A stretch of DNA of 64,000 bases from an uncultured Aquimarina sp. GTDB lineage: Bacteria; Bacteroidota; Bacteroidia; Flavobacteriales; Flavobacteriaceae. The position numbers and the translations under genes were made by a program. This document shows, piece by piece, positions 17,049 to 26,025 of this stretch; the stretch's first letter is position 1, and every line of letters starts with the position of its first letter. The stretch lies in assembly GCF_947500065.1 (NCBI RefSeq), contig NZ_CANMQT010000004.1, forward strand, positions 310,001-374,000, read 5' to 3'. The notes under the pieces were generated by a model. The model ran no database searches. It was not told the DNA's origin and worked only from the letters and a program-made list of their open reading frames with translations.

Positions 17049-19295
17049 ATGATGATGCTTAGAATATTAAAAAAAAGATGGGTTAAGTGGCCCTTGATTG
17101 CTTTAGGGGGATTGTTTTTAGTCTTTATTATTTTTTATGGAAGTATCTATTTTGGTTTATGGGGAGATATTCCTACTAAAGATAAATTGAGTTCCTTAAA
17201 ACAAGCTGAAGCAACTCAGGTTTTAGATAAAGATGGACGCTTAATTGGTAAATATTTTGTCTATGATAGACAACCCATAACTTATGATGATCTTCCTAAG
17301 CATTTGATTGATGGCTTAATTGCTACAGAAGACATACGTTTTTATGAGCATGATGGAGTAGATAATGTTAGTTTACTTAGAGTCTTTTTTAAAACAATCT
17401 TACTTAGCAATAAATCTTCTGGCGGAGGCAGCACAATTACCTTGCAGTTAGTTAAAAATATTTTTGGCAGAAAAGATTATGGGGCTCTTAGCATCATAGT
17501 CAATAAACTTAAAGAATCTATTATAGCCAAACGTATTGAGGAAATATATACTAAAGAAGAAATTCTTACTCAATACTTCAATACGGTTCCATTTCCAGGT
17601 AACACCTATGGAATTGAAAGCGCTTCTCAAAAATTCTTCAATAAACCTACTAAAGAACTTACATTGTCTGAAGCTAGCACATTGATTGGTAGTTTGAAGG
17701 CAAATCATAGTTATAATCCAAGGCTTTTTCCAGAACGCAGCCAACTAAGACGAGATGTCGTTTTATTACAAATGGTAAAACATAAATCCATTACTCAGAA
17801 TATTGCTAATAGAGTAATGAATCAAAACATAACACTGGACTATCAGCATTTTAATCATGATCTTGGATTAGCTCCCTACTTTAGAGAGGAAGTAAAAAAA
17901 GAACTCTATGAAATTCTGAAAAAACATAAAAAAGCAGATAGTAGTTCATATGATATTTATAAAGATGGATTGATAATTCACACGACCTTAGATTATAAAA
18001 TGCAATCACTGGCACAAGAAGTGATGAAAGAACATCTTCAAGATTTACAAAAAGAATATGAAAAAGAATATGGTGAAAAAGCACCATGGAAAGAAAACTC
18101 TAGTCTTCTTGATAATACGCTAAAAAGATTACCTATTTACCAGAAATATCAAGAACAAGGTCTTAATCAAAAGCAGATTACAGATTCTTTATCGATCAAA
18201 AGAGAAATGGAACTTTTTGAATGGGGAGAAAATATTACTAAAAAAGTTTCTATTAGGGATAGTCTACAACATTATCTAAAATTCCTAAATGCTGGAATGA
18301 TCGCTATTGATCCATCTAATGGTAAAGTCAAAGCATACTTGGGAGGTATTGATTATAGATATTTTAAATATGATCACGTATCACAAAGTAAAAGGCAAGT
18401 AGGTTCTACTTTCAAGCCATTTGTATATACTACAGCTATAGAAAATGGTATGAAACCCTGCACTTATTTTCCTCTAAAAGAAGTTACTTATACTAATCTG
18501 AAGGATTGGACACCAAAAAACGGATCTGAAGAAAAAGATCCATATCTAAATTACAACTTGGAAATGGCTTTAAGTAATTCTGTAAATACGATTGCAGTAA
18601 AAGTAATAGGCGAAGTAGGTGTTACCAAAGTACTTGATCAGATAAAAAAAATGGGAATCACGGAAGAGCTTCCTGAACAACCATCCATAGCATTAGGAAC
18701 CGCAGGAATTAAAATCAAAGAACTTGCAGGTGCGTACGCTAGTTACGTTAATAATTCTAAAGGAGTACAACCATTTTATATTACAAAAATAGAAGATAAA
18801 AACGGTAATCTCATTGCTTCGTTTGAGCCAGAAATATCAGAAGAAGCTGCTTTTAGTGATTATACAAGACAAGTGATGTTAGAAATGATGAAATCTACCG
18901 TCAATAAGGGTACAGCTACTAGATTAAGGACTACTTATGGACTTAAAAATGAAATCGCAGGAAAAACTGGCACTACTCAAGATAACAAAGATGGTTGGTT
19001 TGTAGGCATCACACCAAAACTTGTTACAATAACTTGGGTTGGAAATGATAATTATGCTATTGGGTTTAAAACAACCGCTCTAGGACAAGGTGCCAATTCT
19101 GCGCTACCTATTTTCGGCAAACTTTATCAAAAAATGAATGAAGATACTGTCTTTGATCCTATTACTAAAAGTAATTTTGAGAAAGTCTCTGATAAAGTAC
19201 TTGATGATCTAGACTGTAAACCAGAAAAACGCGATAATTTCCTGAAGAGACTTTTTAGTAAAAAGAAGAAAAAGAAGAAGTTTAAAAAGAAGTAA
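17049..19295 (+). CDS. Class A penicillin-binding protein (PBP1A type)
   Basis: 748 residues. One N-terminal transmembrane helix (about 15-36), a GT51 glycosyltransferase domain (about 60-235) with catalytic E94 in ATEDIRFYEHDG and the GGSTITLQLVKN motif (127-138), then a transpeptidase domain with the three penicillin-binding motifs: STFK (453-456, active serine S453), SVN (511-513) and KTG (639-641). It polymerises and cross-links peptidoglycan in the periplasm. The C-terminus is a lysine-rich tail (KKKKKKKFKKK). The reading frame opens with three ATGs in a row; any could be the start. It stands alone and is followed after about 70 bp by the expansin gene. Confidence 0.95.
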   Translation: MMMLRILKKRWVKWPLIALGGLFLVFIIFYGSIYFGLWGDIPTKDKLSSLKQAEATQVLDKDGRLIGKYFVYDRQPITYDDLPKHLIDGLIATEDIRFYEHDGVDNVSLLRVFFKTILLSNKSSGGGSTITLQLVKNIFGRKDYGALSIIVNKLKESIIAKRIEEIYTKEEILTQYFNTVPFPGNTYGIESASQKFFNKPTKELTLSEASTLIGSLKANHSYNPRLFPERSQLRRDVVLLQMVKHKSITQNIANRVMNQNITLDYQHFNHDLGLAPYFREEVKKELYEILKKHKKADSSSYDIYKDGLIIHTTLDYKMQSLAQEVMKEHLQDLQKEYEKEYGEKAPWKENSSLLDNTLKRLPIYQKYQEQGLNQKQITDSLSIKREMELFEWGENITKKVSIRDSLQHYLKFLNAGMIAIDPSNGKVKAYLGGIDYRYFKYDHVSQSKRQVGSTFKPFVYTTAIENGMKPCTYFPLKEVTYTNLKDWTPKNGSEEKDPYLNYNLEMALSNSVNTIAVKVIGEVGVTKVLDQIKKMGITEELPEQPSIALGTAGIKIKELAGAYASYVNNSKGVQPFYITKIEDKNGNLIASFEPEISEEAAFSDYTRQVMLEMMKSTVNKGTATRLRTTYGLKNEIAGKTGTTQDNKDGWFVGITPKLVTITWVGNDNYAIGFKTTALGQGANSALPIFGKLYQKMNEDTVFDPITKSNFEKVSDKVLDDLDCKPEKRDNFLKRLFSKKKKKKKFKKK

Positions 19296-19367
19296 AACTT
19301 AAAAATGAGCTAAGAATATATTGTCTAAATTATTCTTAATTATACTAGTAATGAAATCCAAACAAAA

Positions 19368-20297
19368 ATGAAATCACACATCTACATTTTCTGTTTTTTA
19401 TTAGTTATTTCCGTTATAAAAACCGCTGCTCAAGAGTGTAATAACAGCTTACATAATGGTGAAGGGACTTTTTATGATGGTGTAGCAGGAGGTACTTTTG
19501 GTAATTGTTCTTTACCTGTAGCAGCAGGAGATTATATACATTGCGCTTTAAACAATTTTGATTATGATGGCAGCAATGCTTGTGGAGCTTGTATCGAAGT
19601 AACTGGAGCAAAAGGAAGTGTTATTCTCAAGGTAGTAGATCGTTGTCCAGAGTGTGCTTCTGGTGATGTAGATATGACCTTGGAAGCCTTTTCTATGATT
19701 GCTGATGTTATTGACGGCAGAGTTCCAATATCATGGAGGTTTGTGCCCTGCGAAACAACACCTACGAGTGAAACTATTAAAATTAATTTTAAAGAAGGTT
19801 CTAGTGAATTCTGGACAGCTATCCAATTTAGAGAGATCAACCACGCAATCTCTACAATGGAATACCAATTACCCGACAACACTTGGAAAAACACAAACAG
19901 AGAACTATTTAACTTTTTTATAGAAACTTCTGGAATTCCATCACCAATGAATCTGCGAGTAACTTCAATTCTAGGAGAAGAGTTAGTTTTTGAAAACATC
20001 ATATTAAATCTAAACGAAGATTTCGATACTGGACTTCAATTCTCTACTCCTGAAGAATGCAATCAAGAACTTTCTATACCAGAATTCGATGTTACTGAAG
20101 CAATCATGTTATATCCCAATCCTACATCAAGCATTATACATCTCACAGAAAATGCTAATAAATGGAAGGTGGTAAACAGTTCTGGAAAAACGTTGGATCA
20201 AGGTTCTGACAAAGAAATAGACTTGTCATCTTATAGTAATGGTATATATTATCTTTTATTAGAAAAGAAAAAGACTATAAAAATAGTTAAACAGTAG
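19368..20297 (+). CDS. Secreted bacterial expansin (EXLX type) with T9SS CTD
   Basis: 309 residues. Signal peptide 1-22 (ending TAAQ). Domain D1 (about 24-128) is the double-psi beta-barrel of expansins with GEGTFYDG (31-38), the cysteine-rich ACGACIEV (71-78), VVDRCPEC (89-96) and GDVDMT (99-104); the aspartate in DVDMT corresponds to the key D1 acid of EXLX1. Domain D2 (about 135-225) resembles CBM63, with F148-W149 at the place of the cellulose-binding aromatic pair. A type A CTD follows (about 247-309, LYPNPTSSIIHL then SSYSNGIYYLLL). Expansins loosen cellulose networks without hydrolysis. Being next to a T9SS cellulase cluster, it is probably exported to help access crystalline cellulose. 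The gene is downstream of a PBP gene but need not be co-regulated with it. Confidence 0.88.
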   Translation: MKSHIYIFCFLLVISVIKTAAQECNNSLHNGEGTFYDGVAGGTFGNCSLPVAAGDYIHCALNNFDYDGSNACGACIEVTGAKGSVILKVVDRCPECASGDVDMTLEAFSMIADVIDGRVPISWRFVPCETTPTSETIKINFKEGSSEFWTAIQFREINHAISTMEYQLPDNTWKNTNRELFNFFIETSGIPSPMNLRVTSILGEELVFENIILNLNEDFDTGLQFSTPEECNQELSIPEFDVTEAIMLYPNPTSSIIHLTENANKWKVVNSSGKTLDQGSDKEIDLSSYSNGIYYLLLEKKKTIKIVKQ

Positions 20298-20515
20298 TAA
20301 AAGAGATAATTATCAACCTTAAGTTACATGTTGTTTTTTTATAATTCAAAAATTCAACTTAAATAAACAGCTAAACAGATGTTATTTTTTTTAGTCTTAA
20401 TTAAATGTTTTTTTTGTATCTAAAATATATGCCGGAATAAATCTTTAGAAAAGACCTTTATTAGCAAAAAGAAAAAAAGTAGAGAATAGATTATTAAATC
20501 AATAATCACCGGAAT

Positions 20516-23500
20516 CTAAAATACAATTTTGGCAATCACCTCTTCATTATCTTTCTTAGTTAATCTAATAATTTTGGTTTCTTTTATTTCTTCTTTTGAT
20601 CCATATTTTTTGAATATGGTAACTTTCATAAAAGTTGGATTTTCTACTTTTTGATATCGATCTCCATAATATTTGATTTTAATAAAATATGTTCCTTTGA
20701 TGGCTTCTTTTAAAGTAAATTCTTCAGGGCCAAATCCCTCCGTCATATCTTGGGAAATATGACCTCCGATGCTTGTTTTGTTATGACTGTAATAACACTC
20801 TTCTAAATTTGGGTCTATTATATGTAAATCAATATCTGTATCATTATGATTCCAATCTGTGGTTACCCGAATATCATACGCAACAGGAGATAATAATTCT
20901 TTATCTATTTTGCTAAGATCTATATCATCTTTATGTTTATGAATAAGAGTTCTCATTTCATTTTTTGCAATATTTTCGATTCCCTTAAATACACGTCTCT
21001 TAGAGTTTTCATAGATCTCACCAGTTACAATACTGTTTAACAAATTCAGTGCTTCCTGACATTTTCCTTCATTTTCATATGCTAGTGCCAGATCTCTATA
21101 GGATTGAGAATCTTCTGGTCTCAATTCTAATATTCGTTTAAAAATAAATACCGCCTGCTTATTATAATGATTCGCTTGTAACTGATATCCATACACTTTT
21201 AATAATTCATAATTGTCAAAATCTGTTTCTGGTATATTGGATAGTATTCTGGATGCGTATATCTCTTCATCATATCTTTCTCTAAAATGATTAGAAACAT
21301 CCACAAAATATGCTGGTATCTTAATATATTGCTCTCGTTGTTCCAGATACATTTTATATGCCTCTTCTTTATTTTTTATTTTTCTTAAAACCTCTAAATA
21401 ATCAAGTATTACTTTTCTGTCCTTTATTGTAAGATCTCCTGTATATTTTTTAAACGAGGAAGTAGTGACATTTGCTCTTGAAGATGAAACATTATTACTA
21501 GGTGGTACTGTATTCGCTCTTAAAATCACCGTATCTTCTTCCGTATATATATCTGATGTCGTACCATTATCCTTAACACTAAAAACAATAGGCAATACAT
21601 AACTCACATCAACAGCTCTGTTTCTTTGTTTTCCCGGTGTCATCTTAGGTAATAACTTTAATACTCTGATTGCTTCTTCTGCCAGTTTATTATGTGGTGC
21701 TCTTACTTCTATATTAACAACATCACCTTCTCTATTAATCATAAACCTTGCATATATTCTTTTGATTCCTGGTAACAAATTAAGATTATTAGCTATCTCA
21801 GAATTAAATGATCTATTAATTAAATTTTTCACACTATCAGAAAAACATTTCTTTCTGTCTTCATTAGTATTATTTTGTTCACAACCAGGAAAAACTGGCA
21901 CTTGTTCTATTACAGAAAAAGGTATTGATGATAACTCTTCATCTTCTTCAACATCGGCTATTTCTTCTATTTCTACTATTTCTTCTACGTCATTACGAAC
22001 CGATTGTAGTAAAGGTTCTTCTACTATTTTCTCTTCTTGTATTACTTCAAAATTTTGTTCAAATAGAATTTCTTCCACAACATCATCTCTAACTTCTGTT
22101 GGTGTTCTTACCAGCCTTCTTTTTTCATCATCTTTTGATGCTAGAATCCGATTGTATTCTTCTAATAGTTCTGTTGGGGGCGTTATCTGGTATGTTATGT
22201 AATCTTGTATATCTTCTAAAACTATTAACGAAGTATAATCCGTTACTAGGCTATACTTTTTTCCTAAAGCAGTAATTTGTTCCTTATTTTCTTTTACATC
22301 TCTCTGTAAATGATTTAATTTCTTCTGAGCCCAGATTCTATTTACATCAACACTTTTTGTTGGACTGGCGTCTATTTTTATTCTTACACTTTTTGTTATT
22401 TCATTACCATATCCAAAATTTAACAACAAGGTTTCGCCTTTTGTAAAATCTTTTCCTGACATCGAAAAATCATGTGATAAGCTTACTGGTACATTAGGAT
22501 ATATTTCTCCTTTTTTTGTTTTGGATTCATATCCTAAAAACTTAAATGGTTCATATTTAATAACAGCCATTGCATCAACTATTGATTTTGTTTTCAGATT
22601 AATATAAGCGCCATTTGTTATTTCTGCGCTATTTTTTAATACTGAATGATTTGCCTTGACGATGTTATTTACTATAAATACAGGAAGATTACTCTCTATT
22701 GAATATTCGCTTAAACTTGTAATACCATCAGAGAACAAGAAAACAGCATCAGAGGTTTGTTTTGTTCCAAACAGAGAATCATACGAGGTTCCACCATCAT
22801 AGGATAAAGTCTCTATTTTGTTTTTTAAAGATTTCCAATCACCATCTTTTATTCTAAAAGTTTCTTCTGATACTATAAGATTACTAAAAGCTATAAAATC
22901 TACATCTATATTTCGGATATCTAAAAAATAAGCATTCAGAAAATCTATTTCTTTTTGAAGGTCTCTGTCTTTCATAGATAAAGAAGCATCCCAATATATA
23001 GTAATCCTATTAGCTTTTTCTCTCAACCTATTTTCTGGTTGCACCGTTTTATATACATAAAAATAATTCTCTGAAGTAATTACTTTCTCCGTATCTAATG
23101 GCACGGGTATTTTTATTAATAGGTTTTTATTAGGTATGTAGTTCTTTTTAGTTATGGTAGTACTGTAATGTCTTTCCCAATTAGAAAACTCAAGTCCTGA
23201 TAGCTGCCCTTTCTCAATTATGGGTTTACTTTTTTGATCAAAAACAACCATTTTTAGTGAGAAATGATCTAGTTTATTTTTGAAACCTAGTGGTAGATTA
23301 TAATAATGTGCGGCATCCGTATATACTAACTCTTGTTCATATGCTAATACAATTCTTTTATATCCATTAGCGGGTATTGGATAAATGCGTGCTTTATATG
23401 TGTTTCCTGTTCCTTTTTCTAATAACGCTGGATCAACTCCTCTTCTTACTACTGCTTCAAAAGCAATTCTACCTAACTCTTTTTCTACAACCACAGCTTC

Positions 23501-23770
23501 TCTAAGTTTACCATTAACATCTAATGCAAAACGAGAAACATCGTGTCCTTCTCCTAAAGGAAATGAAAGTTCTCCTTCTAATACAGTATTCGTAGGATTA
23601 TAAAAAAGCATATCATAGGTTGTAGTTGCTATATTACCTATAACATCAACATGTATATCCAAAGAAGACAATCCAATTGGTTTATCGGATACTTTCAATA
23701 CAGGAATTTCCTGAGCGGATACTAAAAAAGAGAATAATAAAAATAGAAAAGAAGCGTATACTTTATTCAT
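20516..23770 (-). CDS. VIT/vWA protein with TonB-C, TPR and DUF2135-like domains
   Basis: About 1084 residues from the ATG at 23770, chosen because a signal peptide (MNKVYASFLFLLFSFLVSA) starts there; the frame is open 13 codons further. Order, numbered from that start: VIT domain (about 12-140; SFPLGEGHDVSRFALDV, then VVRRGVDPALLE), a von Willebrand-A-like domain with the MIDAS start DASLS (about 260), an acidic glutamate-rich linker, a TonB C-terminal-like domain (about 630-745; VPVFPGCEQNN and a VDVSYVLPIVFSV end strand), TPR-like helices (about 845-945) and a DUF2135-like beta domain at the end (HNDTDIDLHIIDP). It is probably a periplasmic or outer-membrane-facing protein. This fusion is unusual and its role is unknown; it may link metal-dependent adhesion to a TonB-type strand-exchange surface. 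Confidence 0.8.
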   Translation of the reverse strand: MNKVYASFLFLLFSFLVSAQEIPVLKVSDKPIGLSSLDIHVDVIGNIATTTYDMLFYNPTNTVLEGELSFPLGEGHDVSRFALDVNGKLREAVVVEKELGRIAFEAVVRRGVDPALLEKGTGNTYKARIYPIPANGYKRIVLAYEQELVYTDAAHYYNLPLGFKNKLDHFSLKMVVFDQKSKPIIEKGQLSGLEFSNWERHYSTTITKKNYIPNKNLLIKIPVPLDTEKVITSENYFYVYKTVQPENRLREKANRITIYWDASLSMKDRDLQKEIDFLNAYFLDIRNIDVDFIAFSNLIVSEETFRIKDGDWKSLKNKIETLSYDGGTSYDSLFGTKQTSDAVFLFSDGITSLSEYSIESNLPVFIVNNIVKANHSVLKNSAEITNGAYINLKTKSIVDAMAVIKYEPFKFLGYESKTKKGEIYPNVPVSLSHDFSMSGKDFTKGETLLLNFGYGNEITKSVRIKIDASPTKSVDVNRIWAQKKLNHLQRDVKENKEQITALGKKYSLVTDYTSLIVLEDIQDYITYQITPPTELLEEYNRILASKDDEKRRLVRTPTEVRDDVVEEILFEQNFEVIQEEKIVEEPLLQSVRNDVEEIVEIEEIADVEEDEELSSIPFSVIEQVPVFPGCEQNNTNEDRKKCFSDSVKNLINRSFNSEIANNLNLLPGIKRIYARFMINREGDVVNIEVRAPHNKLAEEAIRVLKLLPKMTPGKQRNRAVDVSYVLPIVFSVKDNGTTSDIYTEEDTVILRANTVPPSNNVSSSRANVTTSSFKKYTGDLTIKDRKVILDYLEVLRKIKNKEEAYKMYLEQREQYIKIPAYFVDVSNHFRERYDEEIYASRILSNIPETDFDNYELLKVYGYQLQANHYNKQAVFIFKRILELRPEDSQSYRDLALAYENEGKCQEALNLLNSIVTGEIYENSKRRVFKGIENIAKNEMRTLIHKHKDDIDLSKIDKELLSPVAYDIRVTTDWNHNDTDIDLHIIDPNLEECYYSHNKTSIGGHISQDMTEGFGPEEFTLKEAIKGTYFIKIKYYGDRYQKVENPTFMKVTIFKKYGSKEEIKETKIIRLTKKDNEEVIAKIVF

Positions 23771-23850
23771 AAGATAATTATTAGCTGATGATGAATTTGA
23801 TTGAATCAAGTTTTATGCCAATTGATCTTATCCTAAAAAATCAGAAAATA

Positions 23851-24414
23851 TTATCCATATCTTTTAATCAAAAGCATCAATAACTTATATGCTCCAACTC
23901 CTAAAAGAATTCCGATAGCCATTCCAGTAATGATATCTCCAGGATAGTGCACACCCACATAAATTCTGCTATAACTAACCACAATAGACCATATTACCAT
24001 AAATGGAAAGATATATTTCAATCTTTTTTGCAAAGCTAAACCTGTAAAAAATGCTAGTGCCATCGAGCTTGCCGCATGCGCGGAAAAGTATCCATGTCGT
24101 CCACATCTTTCCGCAATAAATCTTGTAAACTCTCCAACACCTTCTGCTCTACAAGGTCTTGGTCTCATAAACAATACATTTTTAAACAAGTTAGATAACT
24201 GGTCTGATGCAGCTATTAACGCTGCCACAATAACCAAAGTCATAATGGTTCCTTTGATTCCGAAATATTTATAGAAAAAATACAAAAGCAAGACATATAA
24301 TGGAATCTGATATAGTTTTTCGGTCATGAATAACCAAAATCCATCCCAAAATGGTGATCCTAAATTATTAAGATATAAAAACAGGTCTTTATCTAATTGT
24401 ATAAGTTCTTCCAT
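23851..24414 (-). CDS. PAP2-family membrane phosphatase
   Basis: 187 residues with five or six hydrophobic helices. The third PAP2 motif is complete ([13 protein letters not shown]149-D160), and the second is present as FSAHAAS with H113, a variant of the usual PSGH. The first motif reads [10 protein letters not shown], one residue off the canonical KX6RP spacing. PAP2 enzymes remove phosphate from lipid phosphates such as undecaprenyl pyrophosphate, phosphatidate or lipid A. Substrate is not clear. It lies about 40 bp downstream of the 75-residue hypothetical gene and may share its transcript. Confidence 0.85.
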   Translation of the reverse strand: MEELIQLDKDLFLYLNNLGSPFWDGFWLFMTEKLYQIPLYVLLLYFFYKYFGIKGTIMTLVIVAALIAASDQLSNLFKNVLFMRPRPCRAEGVGEFTRFIAERCGRHGYFSAHAASSMALAFFTGLALQKRLKYIFPFMVIWSIVVSYSRIYVGVHYPGDIITGMAIGILLGVGAYKLLMLLIKRYG

Positions 24415-24455
24415 AAAGCGTTAATAATCAATGATTTTATTAAAAAAAATGATAT

Positions 24456-24683
24456 TTATTCATCGTAACGTTCTATCTCACGATCATAAAAATCATTTGC
24501 TGCCTGAAATAAATTTTCAGCTTCGCTTTCTAATTCTTTTTCATCACTTTTATCAAACTCTTCCATCCATTCTACTTCATCATTTTCTAAATTAATGACA
24601 AATCTGGGAAACTCTGTATGGATAACAAAGATGGCGTTTGGATAATCTGTATTATCTCCTAATAAGAATTTTGGAAAACTCAT
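24456..24683 (-). CDS. Small acidic hypothetical protein
   Basis: 75 residues, very acidic in its second half (EEFDKSDEKELESEAENLF), no membrane segment. The N-terminus (MSFPKFLLGDNTDYPNAIFV) looks like a conserved flavobacterial small protein, not recognised by name. It sits just upstream of the PAP2 gene on the same strand, 41 bp apart, so they may form an operon. Confidence 0.65.
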   Translation of the reverse strand: MSFPKFLLGDNTDYPNAIFVIHTEFPRFVINLENDEVEWMEEFDKSDEKELESEAENLFQAANDFYDREIERYDE

Positions 24684-24743
24684 ATGCTAAAAAATTATAA
24701 GTAACAAAGCTACGAAGTTTACAATCAAAGTAACAAAAACAAC

Positions 24744-24777
24744 AAGAGGTAAATTTTTGATTAAAAATTTACCTCTT
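24744..24777 (-). terminator. Terminator after the OmpA-like gene
   Basis: A perfect 15-bp stem (24744-24758 with 24763-24777) and a 4-nt loop, followed on the minus strand by GTTGTTTTTG. It is 27 bp after the stop codon of the OmpA-like gene at 24804. Confidence 0.8.
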
Positions 24778-24803
24778 TAACTTATCTATTATTTTCTAAA
24801 TCT

Positions 24804-25874
24804 TTATTCTATAATAATTTGTACTCTAGCGTTAGAACCTAACTCTGTATTATCAATCCCATCACCTTCTTTGGGCTCTGTATTACTAATTCCAATATGC
24901 TCGATTAAGGTCTCATCAATTCCATTCTCGATCAAATATTCTTTAACAAAACCGGCTCTTGCAGATGAAAGAATTTCATTTTCAAATTCAATTTCAGAAT
25001 CATTTGCATGTCCAACTATTTTAATACTATCAAATTTGAATACTTTAAGATATTGTAAATATGAATCCAAAGCTGTTTTTATTTCTTCATACACTTCACT
25101 CTCACCTATCAAATATTCGACATCAGAAAAGTCTAAAGCCATATCACAAATATTATCTACATCCACACCTTGCACATCTTGCATTTCTCTTAATTCTACA
25201 TCATCTATATAGTAATACGCATCGTTAAAAGATCCGCCTCTTAATGATTTTCCATTAGGGTTGTCTGAGAAATAACCTAATGACACATACTTCTCTGTTC
25301 CTTTGGCTCTATATACACCACAGACTTTAGTCCAGGTTTTGGTATCACAAATCATCTCTGATGATTCTATATGTAATTTATACTTTGATGTTTCAGTAAA
25401 TCTTGGAACCCTTGCCGTGAAATACGACCCTATTGAAGAAGTACACGAATTACTTACTCTTCCTTCTCCTAGCGATACATACATATGGAAGTAATAGTAT
25501 TTCCCAGCTTTTAGGGGACTTGTTAATTTTGCTACTATAGATTCTTTTGTGTTGTTACTTGTTACGTATAGTCCTACTTTTGATTCACCTGTTCTTGGTT
25601 CTTGAGGACCAAACTGTTTTAAAAAACCCGGTGCTTTATGATCAAACTTCACTTCACTCACTCCTGGATGATGTGCATCAGGGGAATTTGTCAATGCTTT
25701 CCAATTGGCCATAACACCAAAATTCTGCATCTCATGCTTCAATTTTTTAACTGCTGCATTTGTGTTTTCAAAACTTGGGTTAGGGATTAAATTCTGCGCC
25801 TGAACATTGTCATTAAAGCAAATAACAAAAATTACAATAAGCAAAAGGTAAAGGTTAGATTTTGGGCTATTCAT
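24804..25874 (-). CDS. OmpA-family C-terminal protein with N-terminal beta-sandwich
   Basis: 356 residues. Signal peptide about 1-26 (ending NVQA). The N-terminal part (about 28-235) begins NLIPNPSFE and ends YYYIDDVELRE, a galactose-binding-like or carbohydrate-binding beta-sandwich layout often found in Bacteroidota secreted proteins. The C-terminal part (about 245-356) is OmpA-like, with IKIVGHAND, a repeated SSARAGFVKEYLIENGI helix and SNARVQIIIE at the end; family members bind peptidoglycan. It is therefore likely an outer-membrane or periplasmic wall-anchored protein. Its function is unknown. Confidence 0.75.
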   Translation of the reverse strand: MNSPKSNLYLLLIVIFVICFNDNVQAQNLIPNPSFENTNAAVKKLKHEMQNFGVMANWKALTNSPDAHHPGVSEVKFDHKAPGFLKQFGPQEPRTGESKVGLYVTSNNTKESIVAKLTSPLKAGKYYYFHMYVSLGEGRVSNSCTSSIGSYFTARVPRFTETSKYKLHIESSEMICDTKTWTKVCGVYRAKGTEKYVSLGYFSDNPNGKSLRGGSFNDAYYYIDDVELREMQDVQGVDVDNICDMALDFSDVEYLIGESEVYEEIKTALDSYLQYLKVFKFDSIKIVGHANDSEIEFENEILSSARAGFVKEYLIENGIDETLIEHIGISNTEPKEGDGIDNTELGSNARVQIIIE

Positions 25875-26025
25875 CTCTTTTCTTTTCGGTTTTAGTTACA
25901 TTCGAAATATAGTTAAATATTTCTTAATATGAAATATACTTTGACAACTAACAAAAACTAGTCCAAAAAAAGAAACGGAGTAAAACCCTCTATATTGTAA
26001 CTATTAAAAAAGATTATAAAAATGG

